In this document: positions 35,681 to 45,150 of the stretch, piece by piece | Position numbering within the stretch: position 1 is the first letter of the stretch | Layout: the number at the start of each line of letters is the position of its first letter | Assembly (NCBI RefSeq): GCF_036786105.1 | Contig: NZ_DAIQRQ010000012.1 | Coordinates: forward strand, 1-64,000 | DNA from: Ohtaekwangia sp036786105 | GTDB taxonomy: Bacteria > Bacteroidota > Bacteroidia > Cytophagales > Cyclobacteriaceae | Reading direction: 5' to 3' | Length of the DNA stretch: 64,000 nucleotides | Position numbers and translations under genes: made by a program | The notes under the pieces: generated by a model | The model's database searches: none | What the model saw: only the letters and a program-made list of their open reading frames with translations | Told to the model about the DNA's origin: nothing

Positions 35681-36160
35681 TTAGGAGTTTTGCTTCGAAG
35701 GAGAAGCCTGAAATATATAGCCATCAGACTCCAGGAGTCCGCGGTTAAACTTTTTGCCCGCAATGGCAAATGTGAAGTTAATGGTATAAAATTCTTCGGA
35801 AACAGTTTCTTCAATAGAGGATATATAGTTATATACATCTGAGATCACATCACTTAGAAAATCTTCCTCTGATAATGTGATCAGAACACTCATTCTATCG
35901 AAAGAGCTAAGTTTCAAATAAGCCGACAATGCAGTTAATCCCTGCTCCCGAATGTACTGAACAACCACAGATGTATGAGCGGAAGCTTTCTTCACGTTAG
36001 CCTCAAGCTGCTGAATGAGAACTTTTTGATGTTGTTGAAGTCCTTCACTCTTTCCTCTTAGGTATGCATCAATAACCGCATCAGCCGAGTATAGCTTTTT
36101 GCGCTCAGCCGTTATCTTCCAGGAATTGATATTGAAATTTTTACTAACCACAGTCTCCAT
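35681..36160 (-). CDS. Hypothetical protein, partner of the HEPN-like gene
   Basis: A 159-residue soluble protein that I do not recognise. Residues about 20-75 are predicted helical or coiled coil (QQHQKVLIQQLEANVKKA). The C-terminal half has alternating polar and hydrophobic residues (SFDRMSVLITLSEEDFLS, FYTINFTFAIAGKKFN) suggesting a beta-rich domain. It is the upstream gene of a two-gene unit with the HEPN-like protein (24-bp spacer). By position it could be an antitoxin or sensor, but no DNA-binding motif is evident. Confidence 0.7.
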   Translation of the reverse strand: METVVSKNFNINSWKITAERKKLYSADAVIDAYLRGKSEGLQQHQKVLIQQLEANVKKASAHTSVVVQYIREQGLTALSAYLKLSSFDRMSVLITLSEEDFLSDVISDVYNYISSIEETVSEEFYTINFTFAIAGKKFNRGLLESDGYIFQASPSKQNS

Positions 36161-36346
36161 AACAAATCAGAACCTCACTCAATTAACATACAACCGTAAA
36201 ACACAATGTTAATAAAAAACGCACAGAATGTAAGCACTGATGCAGAATAGTCCTAATCAGAAAATCGTGATTTCATCATCCCGCTGTCAGACTCAGGTTT
36301 GCTATATTTCACCGAAATTCATTTTTATTAATTTTAAATGTTTTTT

Positions 36347-36375
36347 ATACACTTATAAAAATTATTGTATCTTAG
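36347..36375 (+). promoter_or_regulatory. Candidate AraR operator and promoter of the araB operon
   Basis: TACACTTAT at 36348-36356 is the exact reverse complement of ATAAGTGTA at 45072-45080 upstream of the GH51 pair. A promoter-like TATCTTAG (similar to the Bacteroidota -7 element TAnnTTTG) follows at 36368-36375, 32 bp before the araB ATG. Confidence 0.45.
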
Positions 36376-36407
36376 CAGCCATTCAAACGATTGATTACTG
36401 GATTTTT

Positions 36408-38075
36408 ATGGGTAAGGGATATGTTATCGGAGTGGATTATGGAACAGATTCCGTTCGCTCTATTATTGTAGATGCTTCATCGGGAGCAGAGGTAGCTTCC
36501 TCTGTATTTTATTATCCGCGGTGGCGCGATGGATTGTTCTGCAATCCGGCAAAAAATCAGTTTCGCCAGCATCCGAAAGATTATATAGAAGGTCTTGAAA
36601 CAACAATCAAACAATGCCTGCAGCAGGCTGGTGCTTCGGTGCGCAGCGCAGTAAAAGGTATAGCTGTTGATACAACGGGCTCTACGCCGGTAGCCGTAGA
36701 TAAAAGCGGAACACCGCTGGCACTTCTGCCGGAGTTTGAAAATAACCCCAACGCCATGTTCGTGCTTTGGAAAGATCATACATCTACCAAAGAGGCGGCT
36801 GAAATCAACGCACACGCGGAGAAATTTGATGTAAACTATCTGCAATATGTAGGCGGTATATATTCATCCGAATGGTTCTGGGCTAAATTACTGCACGTGC
36901 TGCGCGAAGACGAAGCTGTACGCAGAGCGTGTTACTCCTGGGTAGAGCATTGCGACTGGGTTCCTTATTTACTCACCGGCGGCAACGATGTGCACGCGCT
37001 TAAGCGTGGTGTGTGTTCTGCAGGACATAAAGCATTATGGTCAGCCGAGTTTAACGGTTTACCTCCCGATGAGTTTTTCAGCTCACTCGATCCGCTGCTC
37101 AAAGGATATACTTCAAGATTATTTAAAGACACGTATACCTCTGATAAACCTGCAGGCAAGCTCAGCAAAGAATGGGCCGAACGATTAGGGCTTTCATCAG
37201 ATGTAGTTATAGGTATAGGGGCTTTCGATTGCCACATGGGCGCAGTAGGCGGACAGATAGAACCGTATCACCTCAGCAAAGTGATGGGTACTTCCACCTG
37301 CGATATGATGGTGGTGCCTGTGCGTGATATGGAAGGTAAACTTGTGCGCGGTATATGCGGACAGGTAAACGGATCAATCATTCCGGGTATGATTGGATTG
37401 GAAGCAGGTCAGTCAGCTTTTGGCGATACGTATGCATGGTTCCGGAATATACTGGCGTGGCCTTTGGAGAATTTGCTGAAGTCATCTGCACTAATCACAC
37501 CCGATATAGCCGAGAAATTAAAAGGCGAACTGATCGACAAGATCATTCCTGAACTTACCCGTCAGGCGGCAGCATTGCCATTGGACGAACATAATGAGCT
37601 GGCCATCGACTGGCTTAATGGAAGAAGAACTCCGGACGCAAATCAATTATTGAAAGGTGCTATAACTGGATTGAGCCTCGGCACGGATGCACCGCGCTTA
37701 TTCAAGGCCTGGGTAGAAGCAACCTGTTTTGGCGCAAAAGCCATTGTAGATCGCTTTAACAAAGAAGGTGTTCCTGTGAAAGGGTTGATAGGCCTTGGAG
37801 GTGTTGCCCGAAAATCGCCCTATATTATGCAGGTGATGGCCGATGTGATGAACATGCCAATCCGCATTCATAAATCAGAACAGACTTGTGCTGCAGGTGC
37901 TGCGATGTTTGCAGCTACGGCCACAGGTATATATCCTAACGTAGAAGAAGCGATGAATGCCATGGGGCAAGGCTTCGATGCAGAATATACTCCGAATGCA
38001 TCCACACATGCTATCTATAGCAAACGCTATAAACAATACCTGGAGACTGGACACCAACTTGAAAAGAACGCCTGA
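36408..38075 (+). CDS. araB: Ribulokinase
   Basis: Phosphorylates L-ribulose to L-ribulose 5-phosphate with ATP in the arabinose pathway. About 555 residues (E. coli 566). FGGY-kinase motifs: VIGVDYGTDSVRSIIVD at the N-terminus, VDTTGSTPVAVD, SWVEHCDWVPYLLTG, MGTSTCDMM and the C-terminal GLGGVARKSPYIMQVMADV. The frame extends upstream to 36240 but the ATG at 36408 fits the family. First gene of araB-araD-GH127-araA; preceded by a candidate AraR site. Confidence 0.96.
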   Translation: MGKGYVIGVDYGTDSVRSIIVDASSGAEVASSVFYYPRWRDGLFCNPAKNQFRQHPKDYIEGLETTIKQCLQQAGASVRSAVKGIAVDTTGSTPVAVDKSGTPLALLPEFENNPNAMFVLWKDHTSTKEAAEINAHAEKFDVNYLQYVGGIYSSEWFWAKLLHVLREDEAVRRACYSWVEHCDWVPYLLTGGNDVHALKRGVCSAGHKALWSAEFNGLPPDEFFSSLDPLLKGYTSRLFKDTYTSDKPAGKLSKEWAERLGLSSDVVIGIGAFDCHMGAVGGQIEPYHLSKVMGTSTCDMMVVPVRDMEGKLVRGICGQVNGSIIPGMIGLEAGQSAFGDTYAWFRNILAWPLENLLKSSALITPDIAEKLKGELIDKIIPELTRQAAALPLDEHNELAIDWLNGRRTPDANQLLKGAITGLSLGTDAPRLFKAWVEATCFGAKAIVDRFNKEGVPVKGLIGLGGVARKSPYIMQVMADVMNMPIRIHKSEQTCAAGAAMFAATATGIYPNVEEAMNAMGQGFDAEYTPNASTHAIYSKRYKQYLETGHQLEKNA

Positions 38076-38113
38076 CGCACGATCCTCTCCGTAATTCCTA
38101 ACATCGATTTTCA

Positions 38114-38815
38114 ATGTCCAACTACGACCATATAAAACAATCTGCCTACGAGGCCAACATGCAGTTACCGAAGCTGGGATTGGTAATTTTTACTTTCGGA
38201 AACGTAAGTGCTGCCGATCGTGCTGCCGGTGTATTTGCCATTAAACCCAGCGGTGTTCCGTATGAAGAACTGTCGCCCGAGAAAATGGTGATTGTAGATT
38301 TCGATGGCAAAACGGTGGAAGGAAAACTTCGCCCGTCATCCGATACAAAAACACATGCCGTGCTTTACAAGCATTGGGAGAAGATCGGAGGCATTGTACA
38401 TACACACTCTACCTATGCTACGGCGTGGGCACAGTCGCAGCGCGATATACCTATATTCGGAACAACGCATGCCGATCATAATACCGTAGATATACCGTGC
38501 GCTCCACCGATGAGCGATGAGATGATTAAGGGTGATTATGAATATGAAACCGGTTTTCAGATCATGAATTGCCTCAAAGATCGGAAGCTGAGTTATGAAG
38601 AGATTGAGATGATACTTGTGGGCAACCATGCACCGTTCACCTGGGGTAAAACACCCGAGAAGGCCGTATATAACAGTGCCGTGCTGGAAGCAGTAGCGCA
38701 GATGGCTTTGCTTACGGAGCAGATAAACCCGAAAGCACCACGACTGAAAGACGCGCTCATCAAGAAACATTTCGAGCGCAAGCATGGGCCCGATTCCTAT
38801 TATGGACAGAACTAA
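38114..38815 (+). CDS. araD: L-ribulose-5-phosphate 4-epimerase
   Basis: Converts L-ribulose 5-phosphate to D-xylulose 5-phosphate, the last step into the pentose phosphate pathway. 233 residues, class II aldolase fold, zinc ligands H96 and H98 (IVHTHST) and H172 (GNHAPFTWG). IKPSGVPYEEL and SSDTKTHAVLY match AraD. 38 bp after araB, 34 bp before the GH127 gene. Confidence 0.96.
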   Translation: MSNYDHIKQSAYEANMQLPKLGLVIFTFGNVSAADRAAGVFAIKPSGVPYEELSPEKMVIVDFDGKTVEGKLRPSSDTKTHAVLYKHWEKIGGIVHTHSTYATAWAQSQRDIPIFGTTHADHNTVDIPCAPPMSDEMIKGDYEYETGFQIMNCLKDRKLSYEEIEMILVGNHAPFTWGKTPEKAVYNSAVLEAVAQMALLTEQINPKAPRLKDALIKKHFERKHGPDSYYGQN

Positions 38816-38849
38816 AATTATAGAGTATATAAATAATGTGTCGAAGATT

Positions 38850-40859
38850 ATGAAGAAGCTGATTCTGTTTCTGCTATGCCTGTCAGTATCAACCGCATAT
38901 GCCCAGCATCGCGACTACCCGATACAGGGCGTTCCATTCACGCAAGTGAAACTGACTGATAATTTTTGGTTGCCACGCATAAAAACCAACCATACCGTAA
39001 CCATACCAGCTTCTTTCGAGCGATGCGAAAACACCGGCCGCGTAAAGAACTTCGAGATGGCAGCGGCCAAAAGCGGAAAGTTCTGCACAGTATATCCGTT
39101 CGATGACACCGATATATACAAGACAATTGAGGGAGCTTCATTCTCACTGTCGCTTTATCCCGATAAAAAACTGGAACTATACATCGATACACTTATCACC
39201 AAGATAGCAGCGGCACAGGAGCCTGATGGTTATTTATATACTGCACGTACCATTAATCCGCAGGAACCACATGTGTGGGCTGGTAAAGAACGCTGGGAGC
39301 GTGAGCGTGAACTGAGCCACGAACTCTATAATTCCGGTCACCTCTACGAAGCGGCTGCTGCTCATTATCAGGCTACCGGCAAACGCAACCTGCTTGATAT
39401 AGCATTGCGCAACGCAGATCTTGTTTGTTCTGTGTTTGGCCCGGATAAAAAACACGTGGCACCGGGCCATGAAGTTGTGGAGATGGGCCTTGTGAAGTTA
39501 TACCGCATCACCGGTAAGAAAGAGTATTTACAAACTGCGAAATATTTTATTGAAGAACGCGGCCACTATAACGGCTATGATTCCAAGAGTAAAGATCCAT
39601 GGAAGAACGGCGCCTATTGGCAAGACCATAAACCGGTTGTGGAACAGACGGAGGCTACGGGCCATGCGGTGCGTGCCGGGTATCTGTATGCCGCCATGGC
39701 AGATATAGCAGCACTCACAGACGATAAAGCTTTTCTCGCAGCCATCGATTCGATCTGGAACAATGTAGTTACTAAAAAGATATATGTACAAGGTAGCATT
39801 GGTGCCGTAGGCGATGGCGAGCGCTTCGGTGAAAATTATGAATTGCCTAACGCAACCGCTTATAATGAAACGTGTGCAGCCATTGCAAATGTATACTGGA
39901 ACCACCGTATGTTCCTGTTGCATGGTGATTCGAAATATATTGATATACTGGAAAAGACACTATACAATGGCTTGATCTCCGGAGTAGGTATGGATGGTAA
40001 ATCATTCTTCTATACCAATGCTATGGAGATAAAAAATAGTGCGAAGCAAAACGGTTCTGAAGATCAGCGTTCGGGCTGGTTCACTTGCTCATGCTGCCCT
40101 ACCAACGTTACACGCCTTATTCCTTCTGTGCCGGGGTATGTCTATGCACAGAAAGGCAACGATGTATATGTGAACTTATTTATCAGCGGTACATCTACAC
40201 TGAGTGTAAATACGAAATCTGTACAGATCGAACAGAAGAACAATTATCCATGGGATGGAAAATTACTTTTCACAATATCACCGAAGGGAACACAGGCCTT
40301 TAACCTCCTGGTGCGTATACCGGGTTGGGCGCAAGGCCAGGCTATGCCTTCTGATCTGTATACATTTACCAACACTTCTGCAGCAAAAGCTACGATTACG
40401 ATCAATGGCAAACCTGAAAATTATACTGTGCAGAACGGTTACGCAGTATTGAGCCGCAAGTGGAAGAAAGGAGATGTAGTAGAAGTAAACCTGCCGATGG
40501 AAATCAAACAGGTAGCGGCCAACAGGAAAGTGCAGGACGATATTGGTAAAGTTGCTTTGCAGCGCGGTCCGCTTATGTACTGTGCTGAGTGGCCTGATAA
40601 CAACGGATTAACGAGCAACCTCGTGCTGCCAGTGGGAACAACATTCAGCCCGGAGTATAAAACAGACTTACTGAATGGTGTAACCGTGCTGAAAGGGGAA
40701 GCCACAGCATTGAAAGTAAATCCCCAACACAATTCGGTATCTACTGTAAAACAGAATTTCATCGCTATACCTTATTATGCATGGGCGCACCGCGGGGCTG
40801 GCGAAATGGAAGTGTGGTTCCCCACAACCATTACCTCTGTGGATATTATCTCAAAATAG
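38850..40859 (+). CDS. GH127 beta-L-arabinofuranosidase (secreted)
   Basis: Cleaves beta-L-arabinofuranosyl links. 669 residues with a signal peptide (MKKLILFLLCLSVSTAYAQ, start at 38850; the open frame begins at 38784 but overlaps araD). The (alpha/alpha)6 domain carries the zinc and catalytic residues known from the family: E340 and C342 (NETC), C415 and C416 (CSCCPTN). In the characterised HypBA1 these are E338, C340, C417 and C418, almost the same numbers. Cys416 is the expected nucleophile. It sits between araD and araA, so liberated arabinose feeds directly into the pathway. Confidence 0.93.
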   Translation: MKKLILFLLCLSVSTAYAQHRDYPIQGVPFTQVKLTDNFWLPRIKTNHTVTIPASFERCENTGRVKNFEMAAAKSGKFCTVYPFDDTDIYKTIEGASFSLSLYPDKKLELYIDTLITKIAAAQEPDGYLYTARTINPQEPHVWAGKERWERERELSHELYNSGHLYEAAAAHYQATGKRNLLDIALRNADLVCSVFGPDKKHVAPGHEVVEMGLVKLYRITGKKEYLQTAKYFIEERGHYNGYDSKSKDPWKNGAYWQDHKPVVEQTEATGHAVRAGYLYAAMADIAALTDDKAFLAAIDSIWNNVVTKKIYVQGSIGAVGDGERFGENYELPNATAYNETCAAIANVYWNHRMFLLHGDSKYIDILEKTLYNGLISGVGMDGKSFFYTNAMEIKNSAKQNGSEDQRSGWFTCSCCPTNVTRLIPSVPGYVYAQKGNDVYVNLFISGTSTLSVNTKSVQIEQKNNYPWDGKLLFTISPKGTQAFNLLVRIPGWAQGQAMPSDLYTFTNTSAAKATITINGKPENYTVQNGYAVLSRKWKKGDVVEVNLPMEIKQVAANRKVQDDIGKVALQRGPLMYCAEWPDNNGLTSNLVLPVGTTFSPEYKTDLLNGVTVLKGEATALKVNPQHNSVSTVKQNFIAIPYYAWAHRGAGEMEVWFPTTITSVDIISK

Positions 40860-40894
40860 AATTCAAAAACATAAAGCATAAAACAACTACGTCA

Positions 40895-42385
40895 ATGACC
40901 GATTTGAAGAAACTCGAAGTATGGTTCGTTACCGGCAGCCAGCATTTATATGGTGAAGAAACATTGAAGCAGGTAGCCGATCACTCACAGCAGATTGCGC
41001 GTGAACTCGATGCATCATCTGCTATACCGGTAAAAGTAATTTTCAAGCCAGTGTTAAAAACACCGGAAGAGATATACCACCTCTGCCAGGAAGTAAACAA
41101 TGCGAAGAACTGTATCGGTATCATTGCGTGGATGCATACCTTTTCACCTGCCAAAATGTGGATTGGTGGCTTGAAGATATTGCAGAAGCCGCTGCTGCAC
41201 CTGCATACACAATTTAACCGTGATATACCGTGGAAAGATATAGACATGGATTTCATGAACCTGAACCAGAGCGCTCATGGCGACCGCGAGTTTGGTTTCA
41301 TCATGTCGCGCATGCGCCTGGAGCGCAAAGTTGTAGTAGGGCATTGGCAGGATAAAGGTGTACAGGAGCGTTTGAATGTATGGTTGCGTGCTGCCAGTGG
41401 CTGGAACGACCTGCAGGGCGCCAGGTTCTGCCGGTTTGGTGATAACATGCGCCAGGTTGCCGTAACAGAAGGTGATAAAGTAGAAGCCGAAATACGTTTC
41501 GGTTATTCTGTGAACGGCTATGGTATAGGCGATCTCGTAAAAGTGGTCAATGCTGTTACCGATGACGAGATCACCAAACTCGCCAGCGAATACGAACAGA
41601 AATATACTTTACAGGCATCCTTACGCAAAGGTGGTGATAAACATACTTCGCTTCGCGAAGCTGCCAGGATAGAGATTGGCTTACGCGCCTTTTTGCAACA
41701 GGGAAATTTTAAAGGCTTTACCGATACATTCGAAGACCTGAATGGTCTCGTGCAACTTCCCGGCATAGCCGTGCAGCGCCTGATGGCAGAAGGCTATGGC
41801 TTTGGTGCAGAAGGCGACTGGAAGACGGCTGCCCTGGTGCGTGCCATGAAAGTAATGGGCAGTGGCCTGAAAGGTGGTAACTCCTTCATGGAAGATTATA
41901 CCTATCACTTTGATCCATCAAACCAAATGGTGCTTGGTGCACACATGCTCGAGATATGCGAGTCAATTGCTGATGGTAAACCTTCCTGTGAAGTACATCC
42001 GCTGGGTATAGGTGGTAAAGCTGATCCTGTGCGACTGGTATTTAACAGCGCGCCGGGTGCTGCATTGAATGCATCGGTAATTGATATGGGTAATCGCTTT
42101 CGCCTGCTCGTGAATGAAGTAGAAGCCGTTGCGCCATTGCAAGACCTTCCCAAGCTTCCCGTAGCACGCGTACTCTGGAAACCGTATCCGGATATGTTAA
42201 CCGGTTGCGCTGCGTGGATACTGGCAGGTGGTGCACACCACACTTGCTATAGCCAGAATCTGACTTCCGAACACCTGCAGGATTTTGCAGAAATGGCCGG
42301 CATTGAATATGTACTCATCGGTAAACAAACCAATTTATACCAGTTCAAAAACGAATTGCGCTGGAACGAAATATACTATAAATAG
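40895..42385 (+). CDS. araA: L-arabinose isomerase
   Basis: Converts L-arabinose to L-ribulose with a manganese ion. About 496 residues, family length. N-terminal LEVWFVTGSQHLYGEETL, the QFNRDIPWKDIDMDFMNLNQ core, metal ligands in GFGAEGDWKTAALVRAMK and SFMEDYTYH, and the C-terminal GGAHHTCYS. Chosen start at 40895 (MTDLKKLEV); the open frame begins at 40781 inside the GH127 gene. 35 bp after GH127. Confidence 0.97.
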   Translation: MTDLKKLEVWFVTGSQHLYGEETLKQVADHSQQIARELDASSAIPVKVIFKPVLKTPEEIYHLCQEVNNAKNCIGIIAWMHTFSPAKMWIGGLKILQKPLLHLHTQFNRDIPWKDIDMDFMNLNQSAHGDREFGFIMSRMRLERKVVVGHWQDKGVQERLNVWLRAASGWNDLQGARFCRFGDNMRQVAVTEGDKVEAEIRFGYSVNGYGIGDLVKVVNAVTDDEITKLASEYEQKYTLQASLRKGGDKHTSLREAARIEIGLRAFLQQGNFKGFTDTFEDLNGLVQLPGIAVQRLMAEGYGFGAEGDWKTAALVRAMKVMGSGLKGGNSFMEDYTYHFDPSNQMVLGAHMLEICESIADGKPSCEVHPLGIGGKADPVRLVFNSAPGAALNASVIDMGNRFRLLVNEVEAVAPLQDLPKLPVARVLWKPYPDMLTGCAAWILAGGAHHTCYSQNLTSEHLQDFAEMAGIEYVLIGKQTNLYQFKNELRWNEIYYK

Positions 42386-42572
42386 TTGCTGGCTGCGAGT
42401 TGCTAGCTGCCGGATGTGTGTGAGTGCGTGGTGTGTGTGGCTTTTACTTACGCTTTAAATGCAAAGTAAAGTATAAAGTAGCATACGTTACTGCAGTCAG
42501 CACCTCCGGCACTGGTAGCCAGAAGCCTGCCGCCAGTATAAACATTGAACCTTAAACCTTGATCTTTTTCCT
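42386..42572. repeat. araA-symporter spacer with dispersed repeat modules
   Basis: Contains GTTGCTGGCTGCGAGTTGC, a TGTGTGTGAGTGCGTGG stretch, TAAAGTATAAAGTAGC and GGTAGCCAGAAGCC. The first two match modules of the nuo spacers and the 29067-29400 region. Confidence 0.55.
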
Positions 42573-44261
42573 ATGAACCAATCACTTGTATTTTCCGATT
42601 ACCTCGTGTTTGTTATATACTTCATCATTGTGGCGGGGTATGGGTATTGGGTTTATAAGCGAAAGAAGAAGGCCGTAACGGATACAAAGGATTTCTTCCT
42701 GGCTGAAGGTTCGCTTACATGGTGGGCTATTGGTGCCTCGCTGATCGCTTCGAATATATCGGCTGAGCAATTCATCGGTATGAGCGGTGAAGGGTATTTT
42801 GTAGGCATAGCCGTAGCAGCCTACGAATGGATTGCGGCCATTGCGTTAATCATAATCGCGGTGTGGTTTATACCGATCTACCTCAAGAATAAGATCTATA
42901 CCATGCCACAGTTTCTGAAGACGCGCTACAACGAAACAGTAGCGCTCATCATGGCGGTGTTCTGGTTGTTCCTGTACATTTTCGTAAACCTCACCTCTAT
43001 ACTCTATTTAGGAGCCGTTGCCATTAACGGATTGGTAGGAGGAGAGTCACTACATATACTCATGATTGGTCTGGCTATATTTGCACTCGTGATCACACTA
43101 GGCGGTATGAAAGTAATCGGCTATACCGATGTAATTCAGGTAGGTGTGCTCATTATTGGTGGACTGGCTACAATATACCTGGCACTTACCATTGTGAGCG
43201 AAAAGTTCGGATTAGGCTCAAGCGCCATAGCCGGTTTCAAAGTATTGATGCAAAATGCGCCCGACCATTTTCACATGATCCTGGCCAAGCCGGGGCCTGA
43301 TGCTCCGCAGGAGTATATCAATAAATATTTAGTGTTGCCGGGCATTGCCATGTACTTTGCCGGGCAGTGGATTGTGAACCTCAACTACTGGGGCTGCAAT
43401 CAATACATCACACAACGCGCCCTGGGTGCCGATCTGCAAACAGCACGCACCGGTATATTGTTCGCCGGTTTTATCAAGCTCATGATGCCGGTGATTGTCA
43501 TGTTGCCCGGTATTGCAGCGTATGTTTTGTATAAGAACGGTTATCTGCCACAACTTGCCGGCGGAAGTAAAGATGGCGCTTACTCCGCTATACTTGGTTT
43601 CTTACCGAGCGGCCTGAAAGGTCTTTCCATTGCTGCACTCACCGCTGCTATTGTGGCTTCGCTGGCGGGTAAGCTCAACAGTATATCCACCATCTTTACG
43701 TTGGATGTATACAAGAAGTATTTCAAGACTTCAGCAGATGAAGCCAACATGGTGTGGGTTGGTCGCGTTACAGTGTTTGCATCGATGATCCTGGCACTGA
43801 TCTTCACATGGGAAGATCTGCTCGGTATAGGTGGTGAAGGCGGATTTACCTTTATCCAGAAATATACCGGCTACATCAGTCCGGGTGTGTTTGCCATGTT
43901 TATACTAGGTATGTTCTGGAAACGTACTACCGGAGCGGCTGCCATTGCCGGTGTGATTACAGGTTTTGCGCTCTCGGTTTTCTTCAACCAGTTCGCGCCG
44001 GCCGTGTTTGGTAATGAAACAATCTTCTATACCGCGTATCCCAATGGAAAAGGCGGCTATGAAATTCCTTTCCTGATCTGTATGGGATTGTCGTTCTTCT
44101 TCACCATGGTGGTGATGATCGTGATGAGCCTGACAGGCCCGAAAGTAAATCCGAAATCATTCGCGATAGACCGCGAGATGTTCAAAGTAAAGTCGTCAAC
44201 GCTCGTGTTAATCATTATGACGATTGTGGTTTTGACGGCTTTGTATGTTAAGTTCTGGTAA
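42573..44261 (+). CDS. Sodium:solute symporter, likely L-arabinose importer
   Basis: A 562-residue inner-membrane protein of the SSS/SGLT family, about 14 helices. Family segments: GYWVYKRKKKAVTDTKDFFLAEGSLTWWAIGASLIASNIS, then EWIAAIALIIIAVWFIPIYLK and QWIVNLNYWGCNQYITQRAL as in vSGLT. No arabinose transporter of another type is present, and the gene stands between araA and AraR, so L-arabinose import with sodium is the likely job. Galactose or glucose transport cannot be excluded. Confidence 0.9.
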   Translation: MNQSLVFSDYLVFVIYFIIVAGYGYWVYKRKKKAVTDTKDFFLAEGSLTWWAIGASLIASNISAEQFIGMSGEGYFVGIAVAAYEWIAAIALIIIAVWFIPIYLKNKIYTMPQFLKTRYNETVALIMAVFWLFLYIFVNLTSILYLGAVAINGLVGGESLHILMIGLAIFALVITLGGMKVIGYTDVIQVGVLIIGGLATIYLALTIVSEKFGLGSSAIAGFKVLMQNAPDHFHMILAKPGPDAPQEYINKYLVLPGIAMYFAGQWIVNLNYWGCNQYITQRALGADLQTARTGILFAGFIKLMMPVIVMLPGIAAYVLYKNGYLPQLAGGSKDGAYSAILGFLPSGLKGLSIAALTAAIVASLAGKLNSISTIFTLDVYKKYFKTSADEANMVWVGRVTVFASMILALIFTWEDLLGIGGEGGFTFIQKYTGYISPGVFAMFILGMFWKRTTGAAAIAGVITGFALSVFFNQFAPAVFGNETIFYTAYPNGKGGYEIPFLICMGLSFFFTMVVMIVMSLTGPKVNPKSFAIDREMFKVKSSTLVLIIMTIVVLTALYVKFW

Positions 44262-44296
44262 TATTGTAAAATACTACGGCCCTTTAGCGTTCAGGC

Positions 44297-44986
44297 ATGG
44301 ATATTAATAAATATAAAAGTCACGATCGCATACTGGTTGCTGTAGATTGCATCATCTTTGGTTTTGATGGTCAGCAGTTGAAAGCACTTTTAATAAAACG
44401 TGGCTTCGATCCTGAGCGCGGCAAATGGTCATTGATGGGGGGCTTTGTAAGTCCGGATGAAAGCACCGATGAAGCTGCTGCCCGCGTATTGCACCAGCTC
44501 ACCGGCCTCAACAATGTATACATGGAACAGTTGCATTGCTTCAGCGGAGTAAACCGCGATGTAGCAGGTCGTGTAATTTCAGTAGCATACTTTGCTCTTA
44601 TCAATATAGCAGACTATAGCGAGCAGTTGCAATCCGATCATGAAGCACGCTGGTTCCAACTCAACAAGATCCCTGACCTGATCTTCGATCATAAAGAAAT
44701 GGTAGCACTTGCCAAAGAACGCCTTCGTCAGAAAGTGGCTAACCATCCGATAGGCTTCGAACTGCTTCCGGAGAAATTTACCCTGCCATCTTTGCAGAAT
44801 CTCTATGAAGCTATATATGAGGAGCCGCTCGACAAGCGGAACTTCACACGTAAAATTCTTTCCCTTGGCATCCTCAATAAACTCGATGAGAAGGAAAAAG
44901 AATCATCGCGCAAAGGCGCTTTCTACTATGTGTTCGACAAGAATAAATATGGCAAGCTGCGCCAGGAAGGTGTGAAGTTCATCTGA
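44297..44986 (+). CDS. araR: Nudix-type transcriptional regulator AraR
   Basis: A 229-residue regulator of the NrtR type: an N-terminal Nudix-fold sensor and a C-terminal winged helix (about residues 155-225, LPSLQNLYEAIYEEPLDKRN). The Nudix box is degenerate: at the place of REXXEEXG it reads RVLHQLTG, so it cannot be a hydrolase and probably binds the sugar. Nudix-type AraR from Bacteroides represses arabinose genes and is released by L-arabinose, which matches this location. Candidate target sites lie before araB and before the GH51 genes. Confidence 0.9.
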   Translation: MDINKYKSHDRILVAVDCIIFGFDGQQLKALLIKRGFDPERGKWSLMGGFVSPDESTDEAAARVLHQLTGLNNVYMEQLHCFSGVNRDVAGRVISVAYFALINIADYSEQLQSDHEARWFQLNKIPDLIFDHKEMVALAKERLRQKVANHPIGFELLPEKFTLPSLQNLYEAIYEEPLDKRNFTRKILSLGILNKLDEKEKESSRKGAFYYVFDKNKYGKLRQEGVKFI

Positions 44987-45071
44987 TTGTCCAAACGCGT
45001 AATTCCACTTTCGGCCAGATCCCTTTGGATCAATTATTTAATTCTGTACCTATTTCAAACGTTGTAAAAAG

Positions 45072-45112
45072 ATAAGTGTAAATGATACGTTTTTAACGGA
45101 TTGAGTGTAAAT
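45072..45112 (+). promoter_or_regulatory. Candidate AraR operator region before GH51 genes
   Basis: AGTGTAAAT occurs twice as a direct repeat (45075-45083 and 45104-45112), 29 bp apart. The first lies in ATAAGTGTAAAT; its ATAAGTGTA (45072-45080) is shared in reverse orientation with the araB upstream region. Spacing of about three helix turns suggests cooperative binding. Confidence 0.5.
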
Positions 45113-45150
45113 TGGCTCTGTCAAAAGTTCAATTAAACTTAAACCGGATA

